Below, piece after piece: positions 1 to 10,261 of a stretch of DNA of 64,000 bases. Where the stretch lies: the NCBI RefSeq assembly GCF_023101765.2, contig NC_064212.1:2232001-2296000 (forward strand). Direction: 5' to 3'. Source of the DNA: Spodoptera frugiperda (taxonomy: Eukaryota; Arthropoda; Insecta; Lepidoptera; Noctuidae). The notes under the pieces are model-generated. The model was not told the origin of the DNA. It saw only the letters and a program-made list of their open reading frames with translations, and did not search any database. The position numbers and the translations under genes were made by a program. The first letter of the stretch is position 1. Every line of letters starts with the position of its first letter.

Positions 1-99
1 TTTGTTCCCCAGTGAAGATAAGTGCATTTCAAAATGTAGATGGGTATGAAAAAAACGAGCTCATAAGCATCACGTCGGAATCACTAGTTTAAGGAACAG

Positions 100-308
100 A
101 GAGTAATGTTTCCGAAGAAAAGAAGGATCCTTCGACCAGGCGTGATGATTGTTGCTGGCGGGCTTTCTGCCCAATTGTTGTTCATTAGGATTTTCTATCC
201 TATCTTCAAATGTGCGATGTAAGATTTATGCCGTCATCCGTTGATTTATTGGTCTATCGTCTATGGGCGACTTCTGTTATCTGTCACTTGTCATGTGTCG
301 CCAAATCT
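100..308 (+). repeat. Repeat D, copy 1
   Basis: Dispersed repeat of about 200 bp that shares ordered blocks with 44400-44620 (+), 63690-63925 (-) and 17693-17818 (-). Shared blocks include CGACCAGGCG, TTAGGATTTT, ACGTC/GTCATCCGTTGAT, GCGACTTCTGTTATCTGTCA and CATGTGTCGCCA. No coding capacity and no clear terminal inverted repeats are seen. Whether it is a SINE or a MITE cannot be decided from this window. Confidence 0.65.
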
Positions 309-318
309 TACAGCTCCA

Positions 319-935
319 TATTGCCAGATATGTATTAGGGTTTAAACTATTATGAAACTGATACATTTGTGATACCTACTAATAAATTCTGATTAACAGG
401 TATGCATATTTAGATATAAGCCCAATACCCAATTAAAGATAGGTATAACCCACCAGAGCATGGAATCAAAACAAAGTCTAAAGCGACTCCACAAAACAAT
501 CAATCTAATTACCAATCCAATCACATGCAACATCACAAAGAAAAACAAATCTTATCCTCATGAATTCAAAGTTTGAAATAGCCAAACGTATTCCTGTTTA
601 GGCTTGAAATCAACAACAATAGACCAAATAGGAAAATACCCCACAAACATCGATATCATTGTTATTCTATTAACTCGAAAACAAAAAAAAAACTTTTTCA
701 GCTCCATTGTTAATTATGCAAAGCAATTTTTTACTAAAACTATGAACAAAAACTATAATAAGATTTAATTTACCATCCTCGCTTAACCAGTATCTTTGTG
801 TGCACAAAAAGTAAATAGGACCTTGAACGTCTTCATATAATTTGTAAGTAGATATATATTTATGAACATAATGTATTATGAATCGTCACTTTAACTATAC
901 TTCGTTCTTCTCCGAATCTATATTTTGGAACGACC
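319..935. other. AT-rich interval, nothing recognised
   Basis: Only homopolymer-rich non-coding sequence is seen. The frame beginning at 925 is the flank and tail of the LINE insertion read on the wrong strand. Confidence 0.6.
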
Positions 936-1672
936 ATCTAGCTTTATGCTTTTTTTTTTTTTTTTGAGGGGGGAAAATCATCCAATGACTTTTCTCGCCT
1001 TGGGCGAGGCGAGAGGGAGTGTCAGACTCTTACTGACTAAAAACCACCCCGTTCCTTCTCCTGCTTTTCGAGCCGGAGCCCCGGTAAACCCGCTAGGTAG
1101 TCCGCAGCTCCGGATCAGGCATCAGCCCTGTTGGGCCCCATCTGTGGTGGTCTGATGGCTCTTTGAGGCGCGCGCGGAACGCGACGCGCCGCACGCACGG
1201 GTCTGGTTCTGTTCGGGCGGTGAGCTACCCTTGCTCGCCGTCCGCAGGCCCGCACTTACGGTGGCCGGAGATCGTCTCGGGATCCCCTACGCCCGGAGTG
1301 TCTTTCGCGACGGCTGGGGCGTGAGGAGGTTTGTTCTCTCACGCGCCCCGCCTCCTCCTTAGCTAGCATGACTGCTTCGCAGAAGGAGGAGACGGCATCC
1401 CAGTCCCTCTCGCTCCGCACCATGGCCTGAACCAGTGCCGGGCGCGAGAGGTCGCCGTCGCCGACCACATCCCTGAGGACTTGGCGGTGCTCAGCCCACG
1501 CAGGGCACACCGCCACCGTATGTTCTACCGTGTCCTCCGGGCGGTCCTCACAGTGATGACACCCGGGCGTTTCCTCCCGCCCAATAAGGAACAGGAACCT
1601 ACCGAAACTCCCATGTCCGGTAAGCACCTGCGTTAGGCGGTAGGTGAGGACGCCGTGATCTAGCTTTATGCT
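936..1672 (-). mobile_element. 5'-truncated R1-like LINE insertion with target-site duplication
   Basis: A complete insertion event. The 15-bp direct repeat ATCTAGCTTTATGCT lies at 936-950 and 1658-1672 and brackets 707 bp of inserted DNA. On the minus strand the insert begins mid-gene at 1657, encodes the C-terminus of a reverse transcriptase polyprotein to 1256, continues as a 3' UTR, and ends in an A tract (T tract at 951-965). A poly(A) end, 5' truncation and an exact target duplication are hallmarks of target-primed reverse transcription. The intact duplication suggests a fairly recent event. Its 3' UTR end is the source sequence of the many short R1-tail copies in this window. Confidence 0.85.
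1256..1657 (-). pseudogene. C-terminal fragment of R1-clade LINE ORF2 (reverse transcriptase polyprotein)
   Basis: An open frame of about 133 codons runs into the 5' truncation point with no start codon of its own, so it is the tail of a longer protein. Near its middle is a zinc-knuckle-like pattern CHHC...H....C (Cys-X2-Cys-X9-His-X4-Cys), followed by CPAWAEHRQVL. This arrangement downstream of the RT domain is typical of R1/TRAS/SART-type elements, in which the knuckle is thought to help nucleic-acid binding during target-primed reverse transcription. The remainder is Arg/Ser-rich and ends at a stop at 1256. The endonuclease and RT catalytic domains are absent. The fragment is GC-rich against its AT-rich surroundings, as expected for an inserted element. 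Assignment to the R1 clade comes from motif recognition, not alignment. It cannot be autonomously active. Confidence 0.75.
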
Positions 1673-2272
1673 AAGACTAAAGGACTGTTCTATTATGATA
1701 TTTAAAAAGTGTTTGTGTATGAATTAATTGAAATAAATAGATCATCCAATGACTTAGGTTAATATGTATAATACATACATAATAAATCACCACTGCACCC
1801 ATGGGAGGTGGGGCGGGTCGCTAGTTAGAAATATAACATTAGCAAATATTATTTGCATGATAGTATTCTAATTGCTATAAAACTGCATGATTGTCTTACC
1901 CCGAGGCATTGGTATTTAGCTAGCTAAATATCTATTTCTACTTATAAAGAAGAGATAATTTATCCCATTCAGATTTCGTGCAAGTAATTGAGAATTGCAA
2001 TCTGAAAAAACAAATTATAGGTTGCCTAATATAACTATTGATGTTTAATCATTGACATCACATCTTTTATTATATGCTATAGAGATACTATTAGGACACC
2101 ATTATGAAATTAGTTTCATTTTAATAAAAAAAAAATGAACAAGAAATTGTTCGACCGGGAATTTGATATCAGAACCTTACATTTAGCAGTTGTTCTTGGA
2201 ACAGTAGATAATAGGGATGATGACGGGGTATGAAAATTATAAATTTATTTAGTCCGTCAGTTAGATAATGAA
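1673..2272. other. Interval with no recognised feature
   Basis: AT-rich non-coding sequence. No frame, repeat or motif cluster stands out. Confidence 0.55.
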
Positions 2273-2527
2273 TAATTTAAAAAACTAAAAAACCCGACTG
2301 CGTTTCTTCATAATAATAAAATGAAAAAACCCTAAAACAAGAAAGTAATCGTAAAATTTAAGCAGTCGGGACCCATTCTAAATATAAAGACTTTGTGAGG
2401 GCACATTCGGCTTGCTTTCTAGAATGGGTCCCGACTGCTTAAATTTTACGATTACTTTCTTGTTTTAGGGTTTTTTCATTTTAATATTATAAAGAAACGC
2501 AGTCGGGTTTTTTAGTTTTTTAAATTA
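2273..2527. repeat. Near-perfect 255-bp hairpin element
   Basis: Left arm 2273-2380 and right arm 2420-2527 are 108-nt reverse complements with only two mismatches that I can count. They surround a 39-nt loop. The outer end reads TAATTTAAAAAACTAAAAAA, and both GCAGTCGGG motifs recur in each arm. A transcript would fold into a long dsRNA stem. Such arm identity indicates a young fold-back MITE or a recent inverted duplication. The GCAGTCGGGT motif also occurs at 2875-2884, so the arms may derive from the LINE-tail family next door. Confidence 0.8.
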
Positions 2528-2567
2528 CTTTTTTTATTTATTTATTTTTAGTTTTATTATTTTTTCA

Positions 2568-2661
2568 TTTTGATATATCTAGCGTCACTCTGACAGTAAA
2601 TATGAATCACCTACCCCTATAAAGCGGAAATCCATCGAGTCGTTCAGGCTAGAGAGTGAGC
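2568..2661 (+). repeat. LINE-tail-like segment, first copy
   Basis: Shares TTTTGATATATC, the pattern GTCACTCTGACAGTAAATA and AATCCATCGAGTCGTT-AGGCT with 2708-2804, which lies about 140 bp downstream. This looks like a diverged tandem duplication of an RTE-type 3' end. Confidence 0.5.
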
Positions 2662-2707
2662 AATATTCGAATTTGGCGCCAAAAATCCGCCATTTTGTTT
2701 TTTTTTA

Positions 2708-2895
2708 ATTTTGATATATCCAGTGTCACTCTCACAGTAAATACGAATCTAACGACACCTCTCAAGTCAAAATCCATCAAGCCGTTTAGGCTGCAGAGCG
2801 TGCCAAACAATTATACATACATACATACATACATACATACATACATACACTCGAAAAACATAACCCTCCTTCTGGCGCAGTCGGGTAAAAAATAT
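2708..2895 (+). mobile_element. RTE-type LINE 3' end with (ATAC)n tail
   Basis: The phrase AATCCATCAAGCCGTTTAGG followed by GCAGAGCGTGCC and a CATA-type microsatellite (2813-2849) resembles the 3' ends of RTE-like retroposons in Lepidoptera. It then continues into CCTCCTTCTGGCGCAGTCGGG. Only the non-coding end is present. The family call is from memory of such tails. Confidence 0.5.
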
Positions 2896-4194
2896 TAGAC
2901 ACGTATTTTTAACATAACCTATTGTCATATAAGATAATAATACTTAGATAAAACGAATTAAAGGGAAAGATTGGGAGCAAATGCGTTATTTCTACGTATA
3001 AAACGTACCTAGAACTGACGTCATGCGGTTTTTCAAATCAATATAACTTCGAAAGTATTTGTTTCTGTAAGCAAAATAAACAATACGTATCTAATGTTTT
3101 AAAATAATCTACAAGACGAACATTCAAATAAAAATTAGGCATCCACCCTAGTCATTTATGACGTAAACATACACCAAATATGAAATATCTGTCTAGTCCA
3201 CATCAATTTCACCCATACCAACATATCATGTCGTCACAACTATCTATAACAAATCTTTCACACAAAAATATACCTAATTCCTATACCCAATCAGACCTAT
3301 TTAGGTCGATACGTATCTAGTAGGTACATTATAATTGGCGTGCCTTGGAAACATAAAAAAAAACAACACAATCGTATATTGACTGGCGACAAGCCAGTTT
3401 GAAACTATGGTCTAATTATACGCGTACCGTATTGCATCGGCACTTTAATCTTAGATTGAGAGAGACTAGTTTTACCGTGCTGTTTCACCTGCTTCTAGTT
3501 ATTAAAGTGTAAAGATATATAGTTTCAAATCTTCTTTAAGAATTAGGCTATGATATGTAGAAGATAAATGTGTAATCAAAACTCGTTAGTTTTGCTTATA
3601 ATATCATTGGGCAAAGCCCATTTGTTTTATTTCAGTGCACGATCACATTATGGCATCTCCTATTTGTACTTGCTTCATGACTAATAGCTTTATGGAATCT
3701 TCTTTCCCCTTTTACAACTGCCTATATTGGGTTCAACACTGAATTTTATAGATATTCGGCTGAAAACTAGTATTTTACAATATTTACTAGATGGCTCATT
3801 CAAGATATCAAGTTCAGTTGTATCCTATAGAAGAAGCCAATGCATACCTTTCCCAAATAACAATAAAAAATATGGCATCCAAAAAACCTCTTTTGCAGTC
3901 ATGAATCACGGCATAGCAACAGTACACACAGGGTGTTTACATTTGAGTCAGAAGCTCGAGTGGTGCTTGACCCTGACTGGCAGAAGCGTCAAGTGTATCG
4001 GTCATGCTTGAGTTACAACGCTCTGATCGAGTGTCATCCTTTTATTTCGAAATAAATTATGTTTTTGTTTTTGAATTCGTTAGTTGAGTGGCATTTGTTG
4101 AGGAAAGGGTCTGATTACCGGGTCACGCATAGCTTTTGTCGATTTTTGAGATCCTCAGAGTGTATTTTTTATGGATTAACAAAACATACAAAAG
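2896..4194. other. Interval with no recognised gene
   Basis: AT-rich sequence. The open frame at 3727-4011 has no recognisable domain and ordinary chance length, and no repeat family used here is detected. Confidence 0.5.
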
Positions 4195-4338
4195 TAATAT
4201 TAGAACTTAAGACGGGACATTTACCATGTTTATTTCTATGAGTTTTCGATATTTCGGCACTGTTGCAAGCGCAAGAGTTCATCCGTGATCATGACACAAA
4301 TAAACATGGTAAATATTCCGTCTTAAGTTCTAATATTA
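4195..4338. repeat. Inverted repeat with 41-nt arms
   Basis: Arms 4195-4235 and 4298-4338 are reverse complements with two mismatches in 41 nt. They contain GAACTTAAGACGGGACATTT and its partner. The 62-nt loop contains CGATATTTCGGCACTGTTGC and a CCGTGATCATGAC motif. It is consistent with a fold-back element or a pair of inverted repeat units. Confidence 0.7.
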
Positions 4339-5671
4339 GTGTTAGTGACCATGTCAGTTTAAAAAAAAACAAAAGTTGTTCTATGAAAACATTAAAAAAT
4401 GCTTATTACCTACATGAAAACAGTTACTCAAATACAATAAATATTGAAGCTATAACAAAATTAGGCCATGAAATCAGTTGTGCAAATATTAATAACCGTA
4501 CAAATTTTCGTTTAATAATACATTATACAAAAAAATGTTTTTATGTTTAATTTTACATAAACTAATTCAATCGTATAATCCGAAATATGGTTTATTATTA
4601 TGTCATAGCAACTACACAACAAAATCAACCGTTTTCCCAGATACTAGGTTTTACAAAATAACTAAGCAATTACTTGAGCAAAATTTTAGCACAATCCCAT
4701 AAATCCTCATATCCAACAATCACACATGCCAGTTAACCCAAAAAATCATTCATATATCAATATGTTCAATAAGAAAAAAACACCAAAGGGTCCAATTGGA
4801 CCACGCTTGAAACCATAACAATAAACCCTTCGATTCCAGACTGAGGCAGTACATCACCAAATCCATACTCAATGCCCGAAGCAAAATGATAAATTGGAGA
4901 TCATTAATGGAGATCAAAATAACCTGTATTTGACTTTGCTAATAAAGAAAATTTATGTTCACCATATATCATGCCATAAAGTACGGTCTCAAGATATTAT
5001 TTGTATAGTTTTAATACAGAAATATTACGAAAGGGCCTCTTCAAAATGTAACTGAGAGTTTTAAGAGGTGAAATCTCTCATAACGATGTTTCTTTGAAGA
5101 AGCATTTCATTTGTATTCAAGGCGAAACTTTGACAACAAATAAGATAACAAAATATACGAAAAGACTAAAAAAAGTCCATATTTTTTTCTTATAAAACTA
5201 CTATCAGACCAGTCTACCTAAGTCATTGTCTATTTGACACCAAAAGCCAAAGCTAATCCCATAAAATTTCCCAATATGCCAATCACAATAAAAACTAGAA
5301 ACGACAATCGACCAATGACGTCCATAACCTATAAAAAGGGCGCTCATAAACGTCCAACGAAAAAAAAAACTTGACCCACATACACTTACTCCATTAGCTA
5401 AGTTCTGTGGACGTGAAAAAAAAACGAAATATCACAAAATGTAGCTCTAAGGTAGGTACATAATGTAGGGTGAACATTGAACAATAAAGCGCACCCTGTG
5501 TCATCACAGACTGCGCCGGTGACCCAAATAGTGGCATAATGTCGCGAAATGGCCACTACACAGACACACAGACGCTGGAAGTGTCTTAAATTTGTGACGT
5601 CATTTATCTAAGAAAGAAAGAAGAAAGAAAAAGAAATTAATGCCAAAAAGAGGTAAATGTGTGACGGACTA
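4339..5671. other. Interval with no recognised feature
   Basis: AT-rich sequence. The frame at 4263-4550 overlaps the right arm of the inverted repeat and looks like chance. A GAAAGAAAG purine tract lies near 5610-5635. Confidence 0.5.
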
Positions 5672-5725
5672 ATTTTGGGGAGGCCTTTGTTCAGCAGTGG
5701 ACGTCTATCGGCTGATGATCATATA
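5672..5725 (+). repeat. Retroposon 3' tail fragment (SINE-3 type)
   Basis: GAGGCCTTTGTTCAGCAGTGG then GGCTGATGATCAT matches the form of the lepidopteran retroposon tail that ends in GGCTGATGATGAT. Only the tail is recognisable. Related fragments lie at 43771 (-) and 63575 (+). Confidence 0.55.
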
Positions 5726-6831
5726 ACATGATAGCAGATCCTCGTGAGTGTCATTGAGAAAAATAATAAGGAAAAGATTATGTGCATAAATTTCTCACAT
5801 TTGCACGTGTCGTGCCAAAAAAATAAAAAGTCAGTCAAATAGTGATATTGGGTTAAAAATAGATATGACAACTTAGTATATTATTTATAAATGTTGGAAT
5901 TTACATTATTAAATGCGATAACAAGAAAATAAATAAAACATGGCTACTTGGCTAAGCTACGCGAATAGAATGGTTCGATTCCTTCAATTGAATGCAACAA
6001 CCATTATCGGATAAGTCAATTTATTGTAATCATGTTTTATATAACAATATCATAAATAATATTATAATAAAAATGAAATCAACAATAAAAAGCGAAATTC
6101 GTTTTCGATAAGAAACGTATAAAATGTTGTACTATTTATTTGTACATGGCGTATTTTAATATAAAATAATTCGATATAAATGTAAATATATACTACAAGG
6201 TGTGGATAATACGCTTAAATATTTTCCACTGTAGTAAGCTTCAAGTTTAAAGATAGTTTTATAGAAATATATTGATTCTTGAAGGTGTTTCAACAAGCAA
6301 ACATTAAGATAATACGCTCCATTCCTAACTCACCTTTAAATGTATTTAAGCATAAGTATGAAATTGCAATAACGTGACTGCAACGTACATTTATTGCGTT
6401 AAGAACATGTACCATCAACATCTACAGACCTGTCAAACGACAATAATACCGCAATGATATCCATTGCTCGTTTACAAAGAAGCAAGATTGCTATTTGCTT
6501 AACGAGTGAAGCAATGTATTTTCAAACTTATTTCTTTAGAAATATAATTTTGCTAATTCAATGCCAGGTTCTTTCTATTCATGTTTATAAGGATAAGCTG
6601 ATCAAAGGAAATATAAAGGTCAAAATGCATTCTTTTGAAGTAACCTATGAGCTTTGTCCCTTAAAATAATGATGTCTTAAAGATAAGACAAGGTCGGAAA
6701 GTCTTTTTGTGGATTCATGCGTGAATGGCGATTACATTACTCTGTCGTAATAATTGGTTGAACAGCGGCCATACTCGTATTTGCAAAAAAATGTGGTTAC
6801 GTAGCATAGTAACATTTTTGAAATGTAATTA
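5726..6831. other. Interval with no recognised feature
   Basis: Very AT-rich sequence before the mariner-like element. The frame at 6454-6669 has no recognisable domain. Confidence 0.5.
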
Positions 6832-7522
6832 TAACGGGTGTCCCAATAAGAACGCAAGATTTAAATTTGGCGGCATTCGAAGTATCATTGTTTGACATTT
6901 GAACAAGTGTTATTTTTTGTTAGTATAAGGTACGAGGTTAATAAAAATGGAGCGCTACACGATTAAAAATGAGCCAGGTCAAGCGCAAACAGTCAATCAT
7001 GGTGTTCGGTATCGTAAAATGATAACCAGTCTTTTCGTACCTCGAATTGAAGAAATGGATTTGGAAGGCATGTGGTTTCAACAAGATAGCGCCACATGTC
7101 ATACAACCAGAAAAACAATTGAATTGTTGCATCAGTCATGTCCCGGTCGTGTTATTTTACGTTTTGGAGACCAGAATTGGCCGCCTAGATCATGTGATTT
7201 ATCACCATTAGACTTTTTCTTTGGGGTTTCTTAAAGTCTATGGTTTATGCGAATAAGCCGACGACGACTCAAGCATTAAGAAGGAAATTGGACGCTGTAT
7301 TAATGAAATACCGCAGCATTTATGCAAAACGGTCATTGAAAATTTCATTAAAAGATCGCGTATGTTTCAGCAAACCAGCGGCAGCCATCTGACCGATGTA
7401 TTGTTCCATAGATAACCTCATCCTCTCTACTTTACGATATCATAAAGCTTTCACAATTTTTTTTAAAATAACAGCGTTTTATTTAAAATTTAAATCTTGC
7501 GTTCTTGTTGGGACACCCTTTA
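6832..7522 (+). mobile_element. Internally deleted DD41D mariner-like transposon with TIRs and TA duplication
   Basis: A 687-bp element (6834-7520) flanked by TA at 6832-6833 and 7521-7522. The 35-bp terminal inverted repeats (6834-6868 and 7486-7520) differ at only two positions and contain GGGTGTCCCAA and AAGAACGCAAGATTTAAATT. TA targeting and such ends identify a Tc1/mariner superfamily element. Inside are the start and the C-terminal half of a transposase, with the middle missing. Terminal integrity means it could still be mobilised in trans as a MITE-like element if a matching transposase exists. Confidence 0.9.
6947..7415 (+). pseudogene. Deleted and frameshifted mariner-like transposase
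   Basis: The frame opens with MERYTIKN, the usual start of this transposase group. It then jumps directly to the catalytic C-terminal part, so the helix-turn-helix DNA-binding region and the first catalytic Asp are gone. The remaining part shows WFQQDSATCHTTRKTIELL and WPPRSCDLSPLD. The second and third Asp are separated by 41 residues, which makes this a DD41D type rather than the DD34D of classical mariners. After DFFFGVS the frame stops at 7234. The conserved continuation (FLKSMVYANKPTTTQAL, then ENFIKRSRMFQQTSGSHLTD) is readable only after two frame changes and reaches a natural stop at 7413-7415. It cannot make an active transposase. Confidence 0.88.
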
Positions 7523-8305
7523 GTTTGCTACATAATTGCGCTTTTTATTTCACGAAAGGTATAGGTGAGTTTACGTAGTAATACGGTTCGATTTTTAAAC
7601 GGTTTTGTTTAGCTTGACCTGTTATGGTAAATTTTTGTATTTGGTACATATTATTAATACATACAGTATAAGCTTATTAAAACCGTTTAATTGTTTACTT
7701 GTTATAATTTACGTTACATTACTAAATAGCGTGGTGTGTAGCCGAAATAGTCTACTGTAAACCACCGCACCTTGCTATGTGTTTTATTCAGAAATAACGG
7801 GAGTATTAATGAAAACTTAAACCTATTATTTTATCACAACTGAACTGATAGTCAAATATTACGACTTGCCGAGCGTAGTATGTAAGAGTATACCCTACCA
7901 AAGAGGGTGTCAAAATTACAGTCTTTCAAAAAATACAATAAAAACGGTATCCGTAAACTGGTAGTGTTCTGTAATTTGCTAAATCACCGGAACCCGGAGA
8001 GCGATAAGTAGAAAAATTACTTTTAAAGCACCTTAGTGGGACTTGTTAATGTAGTGGTCATTAGTACATACTTTTGTAATAACAAAACACCTGCATTTTG
8101 TATTTAAACACCCACTTGATGTGTAAGTACTTATTTCACTTTTGTTTGACAAGTTATTCTTGTATATTTCCAGTAGTCAGTGAGAAAATAAAAAGAATAA
8201 AAATGACACTGACATCTCACGCTAACTTTGTCATTTTAAAATGACATAAGTAATACAGATTAGCTAAAAGTATTTAGAAATACTTAATTATACATACATA
8301 ATATT
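7523..8305. other. Interval with no recognised feature
   Basis: AT-rich non-coding sequence to the right of the transposon. No repeat family used here is recognised. Confidence 0.5.
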
Positions 8306-8345
8306 ACGCCTATCTCCCTTGGGGGTATGCAGAGACTATGGAACG
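8306..8345 (-). repeat. SINE-1 3' tail fragment
   Basis: ACGCCTATCTCCCTTGGGGG followed by TATGCAGAGAC resembles the end of the SINE-1 copies at 26736 and 38512 (CGCCTTTTAT...GGGTAGGCAGAGG). Only about 40 bp survives. Confidence 0.4.
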
Positions 8346-8773
8346 TCAATTGCTACGATTCTATTTAAAAAAATCTATTCACTTATCCAAATGTTTTAAA
8401 AATTCTTCAAATAAAATGATTAAACTCAGAAGAATCACAAACCAAACAAATTGCATTTTGCTTATCACAAAAAAATGAACATAAAGTGACTGATCTAGTA
8501 ATTGGACATCTACAAAAAAAAAGCGCTCACGAAAACAACACGCAAGGTTCAGAACACAGGAAAAACTTAGTCTTTTATACTTTTTCATTAAAAAATAAAG
8601 AAATTTTCCCTATAATTAGGTACGAGCTAATTAACATGGAAAAACAAATGAAAGTTTTGTTTATACTTAAAACAATTCTCATTATAATACTTGCTCATTG
8701 AAATAATTTATTTCCAAATAGGTCAACATTCATAAGAATTCACGAACGTAAAAGAAAAATTATGGGTTCAACT

Positions 8774-8927
8774 CCGGAGCTGCGGACTACCTAGCGGGTT
8801 TACCGGGGCTCCGGTTCGAAAAGCAGGAGAAGGAACGGGGTGGTTTTTACTCAGTAAGAGTCTGGCACTCTCCTTCCCTCGCCCAAGACAAGAGAAGTCA
8901 TTGGATGATATTGCCCCCTTAAAAAAA
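8774..8927 (+). mobile_element. R1-tail copy
   Basis: A short LINE-derived copy that begins exactly at CCGGAGCTGCGGACTACC and ends in CCCCCTTAAAAAAA. It has the diagnostic AGTAAGAGTCTGGCACTC and AGTCATTGGATGAT blocks. It is colinear with the 3' UTR of the LINE at 951-1657. No coding sequence and no convincing target duplication are found. Confidence 0.8.
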
Positions 8928-9520
8928 TCTCTGAACGATCAAGAATAGGTCTAGAATAATTTAGTTTTTTAGTGATAAAAGTTAAAGTAGTATATAAGTA
9001 GTAGTATACTAATACCTAGTATGAATTACTTACCTATCCATTTACCAAAATGGAACCACACGGTGTGTTTTTACTTAATATGAATGGAAACCAGATATAC
9101 TAATTAGTAAGATAAGTTGTTGGAGATCTTTAATGTAGGTATTATCTATTTTTGGTCTAGTATTAGAACTCGATTGATTCAAGTTAGTCACGTGCCAAGT
9201 CTTTTAAGGAGTATATAACACACCATATTTGAAAAGTAAGAGGTACGTAAGGACATCTTTGAAATATACGACATGACATCAATGAGTCTGGAGAGAGTCT
9301 AGACGATGCTTGAAAAAATTACTTTCTTCAGGAATTTTCTACTCACCAATCAAATAACGAACAAATAGATAAACGAAACCACATTATATAAAAGAAAATA
9401 TATCAAATTCCTTCCTTTATCTATTTATTTAACATTTCGACTCTAATTACATTAAATAAGCTAAAACAAACACAATTGAAGCAACACGCCAAACAAACGG
9501 ACATCTGGTTTATACATCGG
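8928..9520. other. Interval with no recognised gene
   Basis: AT-rich and non-coding. It leads into the CRE-like motif cluster, with no other motif of note. Confidence 0.5.
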
Positions 9521-9582
9521 CGCCTGCGCATGACTACTGACGTGACGTCAGAGAGTAATTTCACGTCAATTTCAACGTCACA
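9521..9582. promoter_or_regulatory. Cluster of CRE-like motifs beside an NRF1-like site
   Basis: Within about 60 bp there is CGCCTGCGCATGA (NRF1/Ewg-like), TGACGTGA at 9538, the palindromic full CRE TGACGTCA at 9543, CACGTCAA at 9562 and AACGTCAC at 9574. Four TGACGT half-sites in 45 bp is well above what an AT-rich background would give. Such clusters bind CREB/ATF-type bZIP factors. No TATA box or Inr was found that ties it to a transcript, so promoter versus enhancer is open. Confidence 0.45.
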
Positions 9583-9804
9583 GAGCCACGATCATGTGGC
9601 TAATGAGTTTCCAAATTATTTGTTTTCCTTTGATATTCAGTTTTATTATTTATTTTGGCTTAGTTTGATATTCAAATGTGATCTAGATAAAATTTCTGAA
9701 ATTCATGAATTACCAGTAGGCACGGTTTTAGATTGGTCACCTTGATGATGATAGTTTCAGCTTGAATTAATAAAGCAATATTAGGTGTTTTGGGACTTTT
9801 AATT

Positions 9805-10020
9805 ATTTTTTTAGGGGGGAAAATCATTCCATGGCTTCTCCCGCCTTGAGCGAGGTAAGAGAGTGTCTTCCTGACTAAAAAGCACCCCGTTCCTACTCCT
9901 GCTTTTCACGTCAGAGCCTCGGTAACCCGCCAGGCAGTCCGCAGCTCCGTGTCGGCATCGGCCCTACTAGGCCCGATCTGTATTGTACTGACGGCTCACG
10001 GAGGCTCGTCGTCCTCAGAC
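9805..10020 (-). mobile_element. R1-tail copy, longer 5' extent
   Basis: Runs from the T tract at 9805 through GGGGGGAAAATCATTCC, past the usual CTCCG breakpoint, into ATCGGCCCTACTAGGCCCGAT and ACGGCTCACGG. The same extra 3' UTR appears in the coding LINE at 1120-1160. It is therefore a longer 5'-truncated LINE copy, showing that truncation points vary. Confidence 0.75.
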
Positions 10021-10261
10021 CCACACAGCTTTTTAGGCCTCATATTTTACCAATGGTTCGAGGAAATTAACAATTCATTCTACATACTTTCCTTAAAAAA
10101 ACACTTCATATTAATTCATCATTATCACCACTAGTACAACAAAAACAATTATTTTAATACTTCCCCACTTCCCCCAATTAGACGACATGTTCGAAAAGAT
10201 TTAGAATTTAATTGCTTTTGTATTAATTACCTTAATGTTAATTGTATAAGAGAAAAACACA

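Noticed and set aside
2813..2849. CRISPR-like short tandem array
   Set aside because: Simple ATAC microsatellite with no spacers; a eukaryotic LINE tail.
9476..9745. 89-codon frame spanning the CRE cluster
   Set aside because: The TCA/ACG codons come from the motif cluster; the rest is AT-rich with no recognisable domain.
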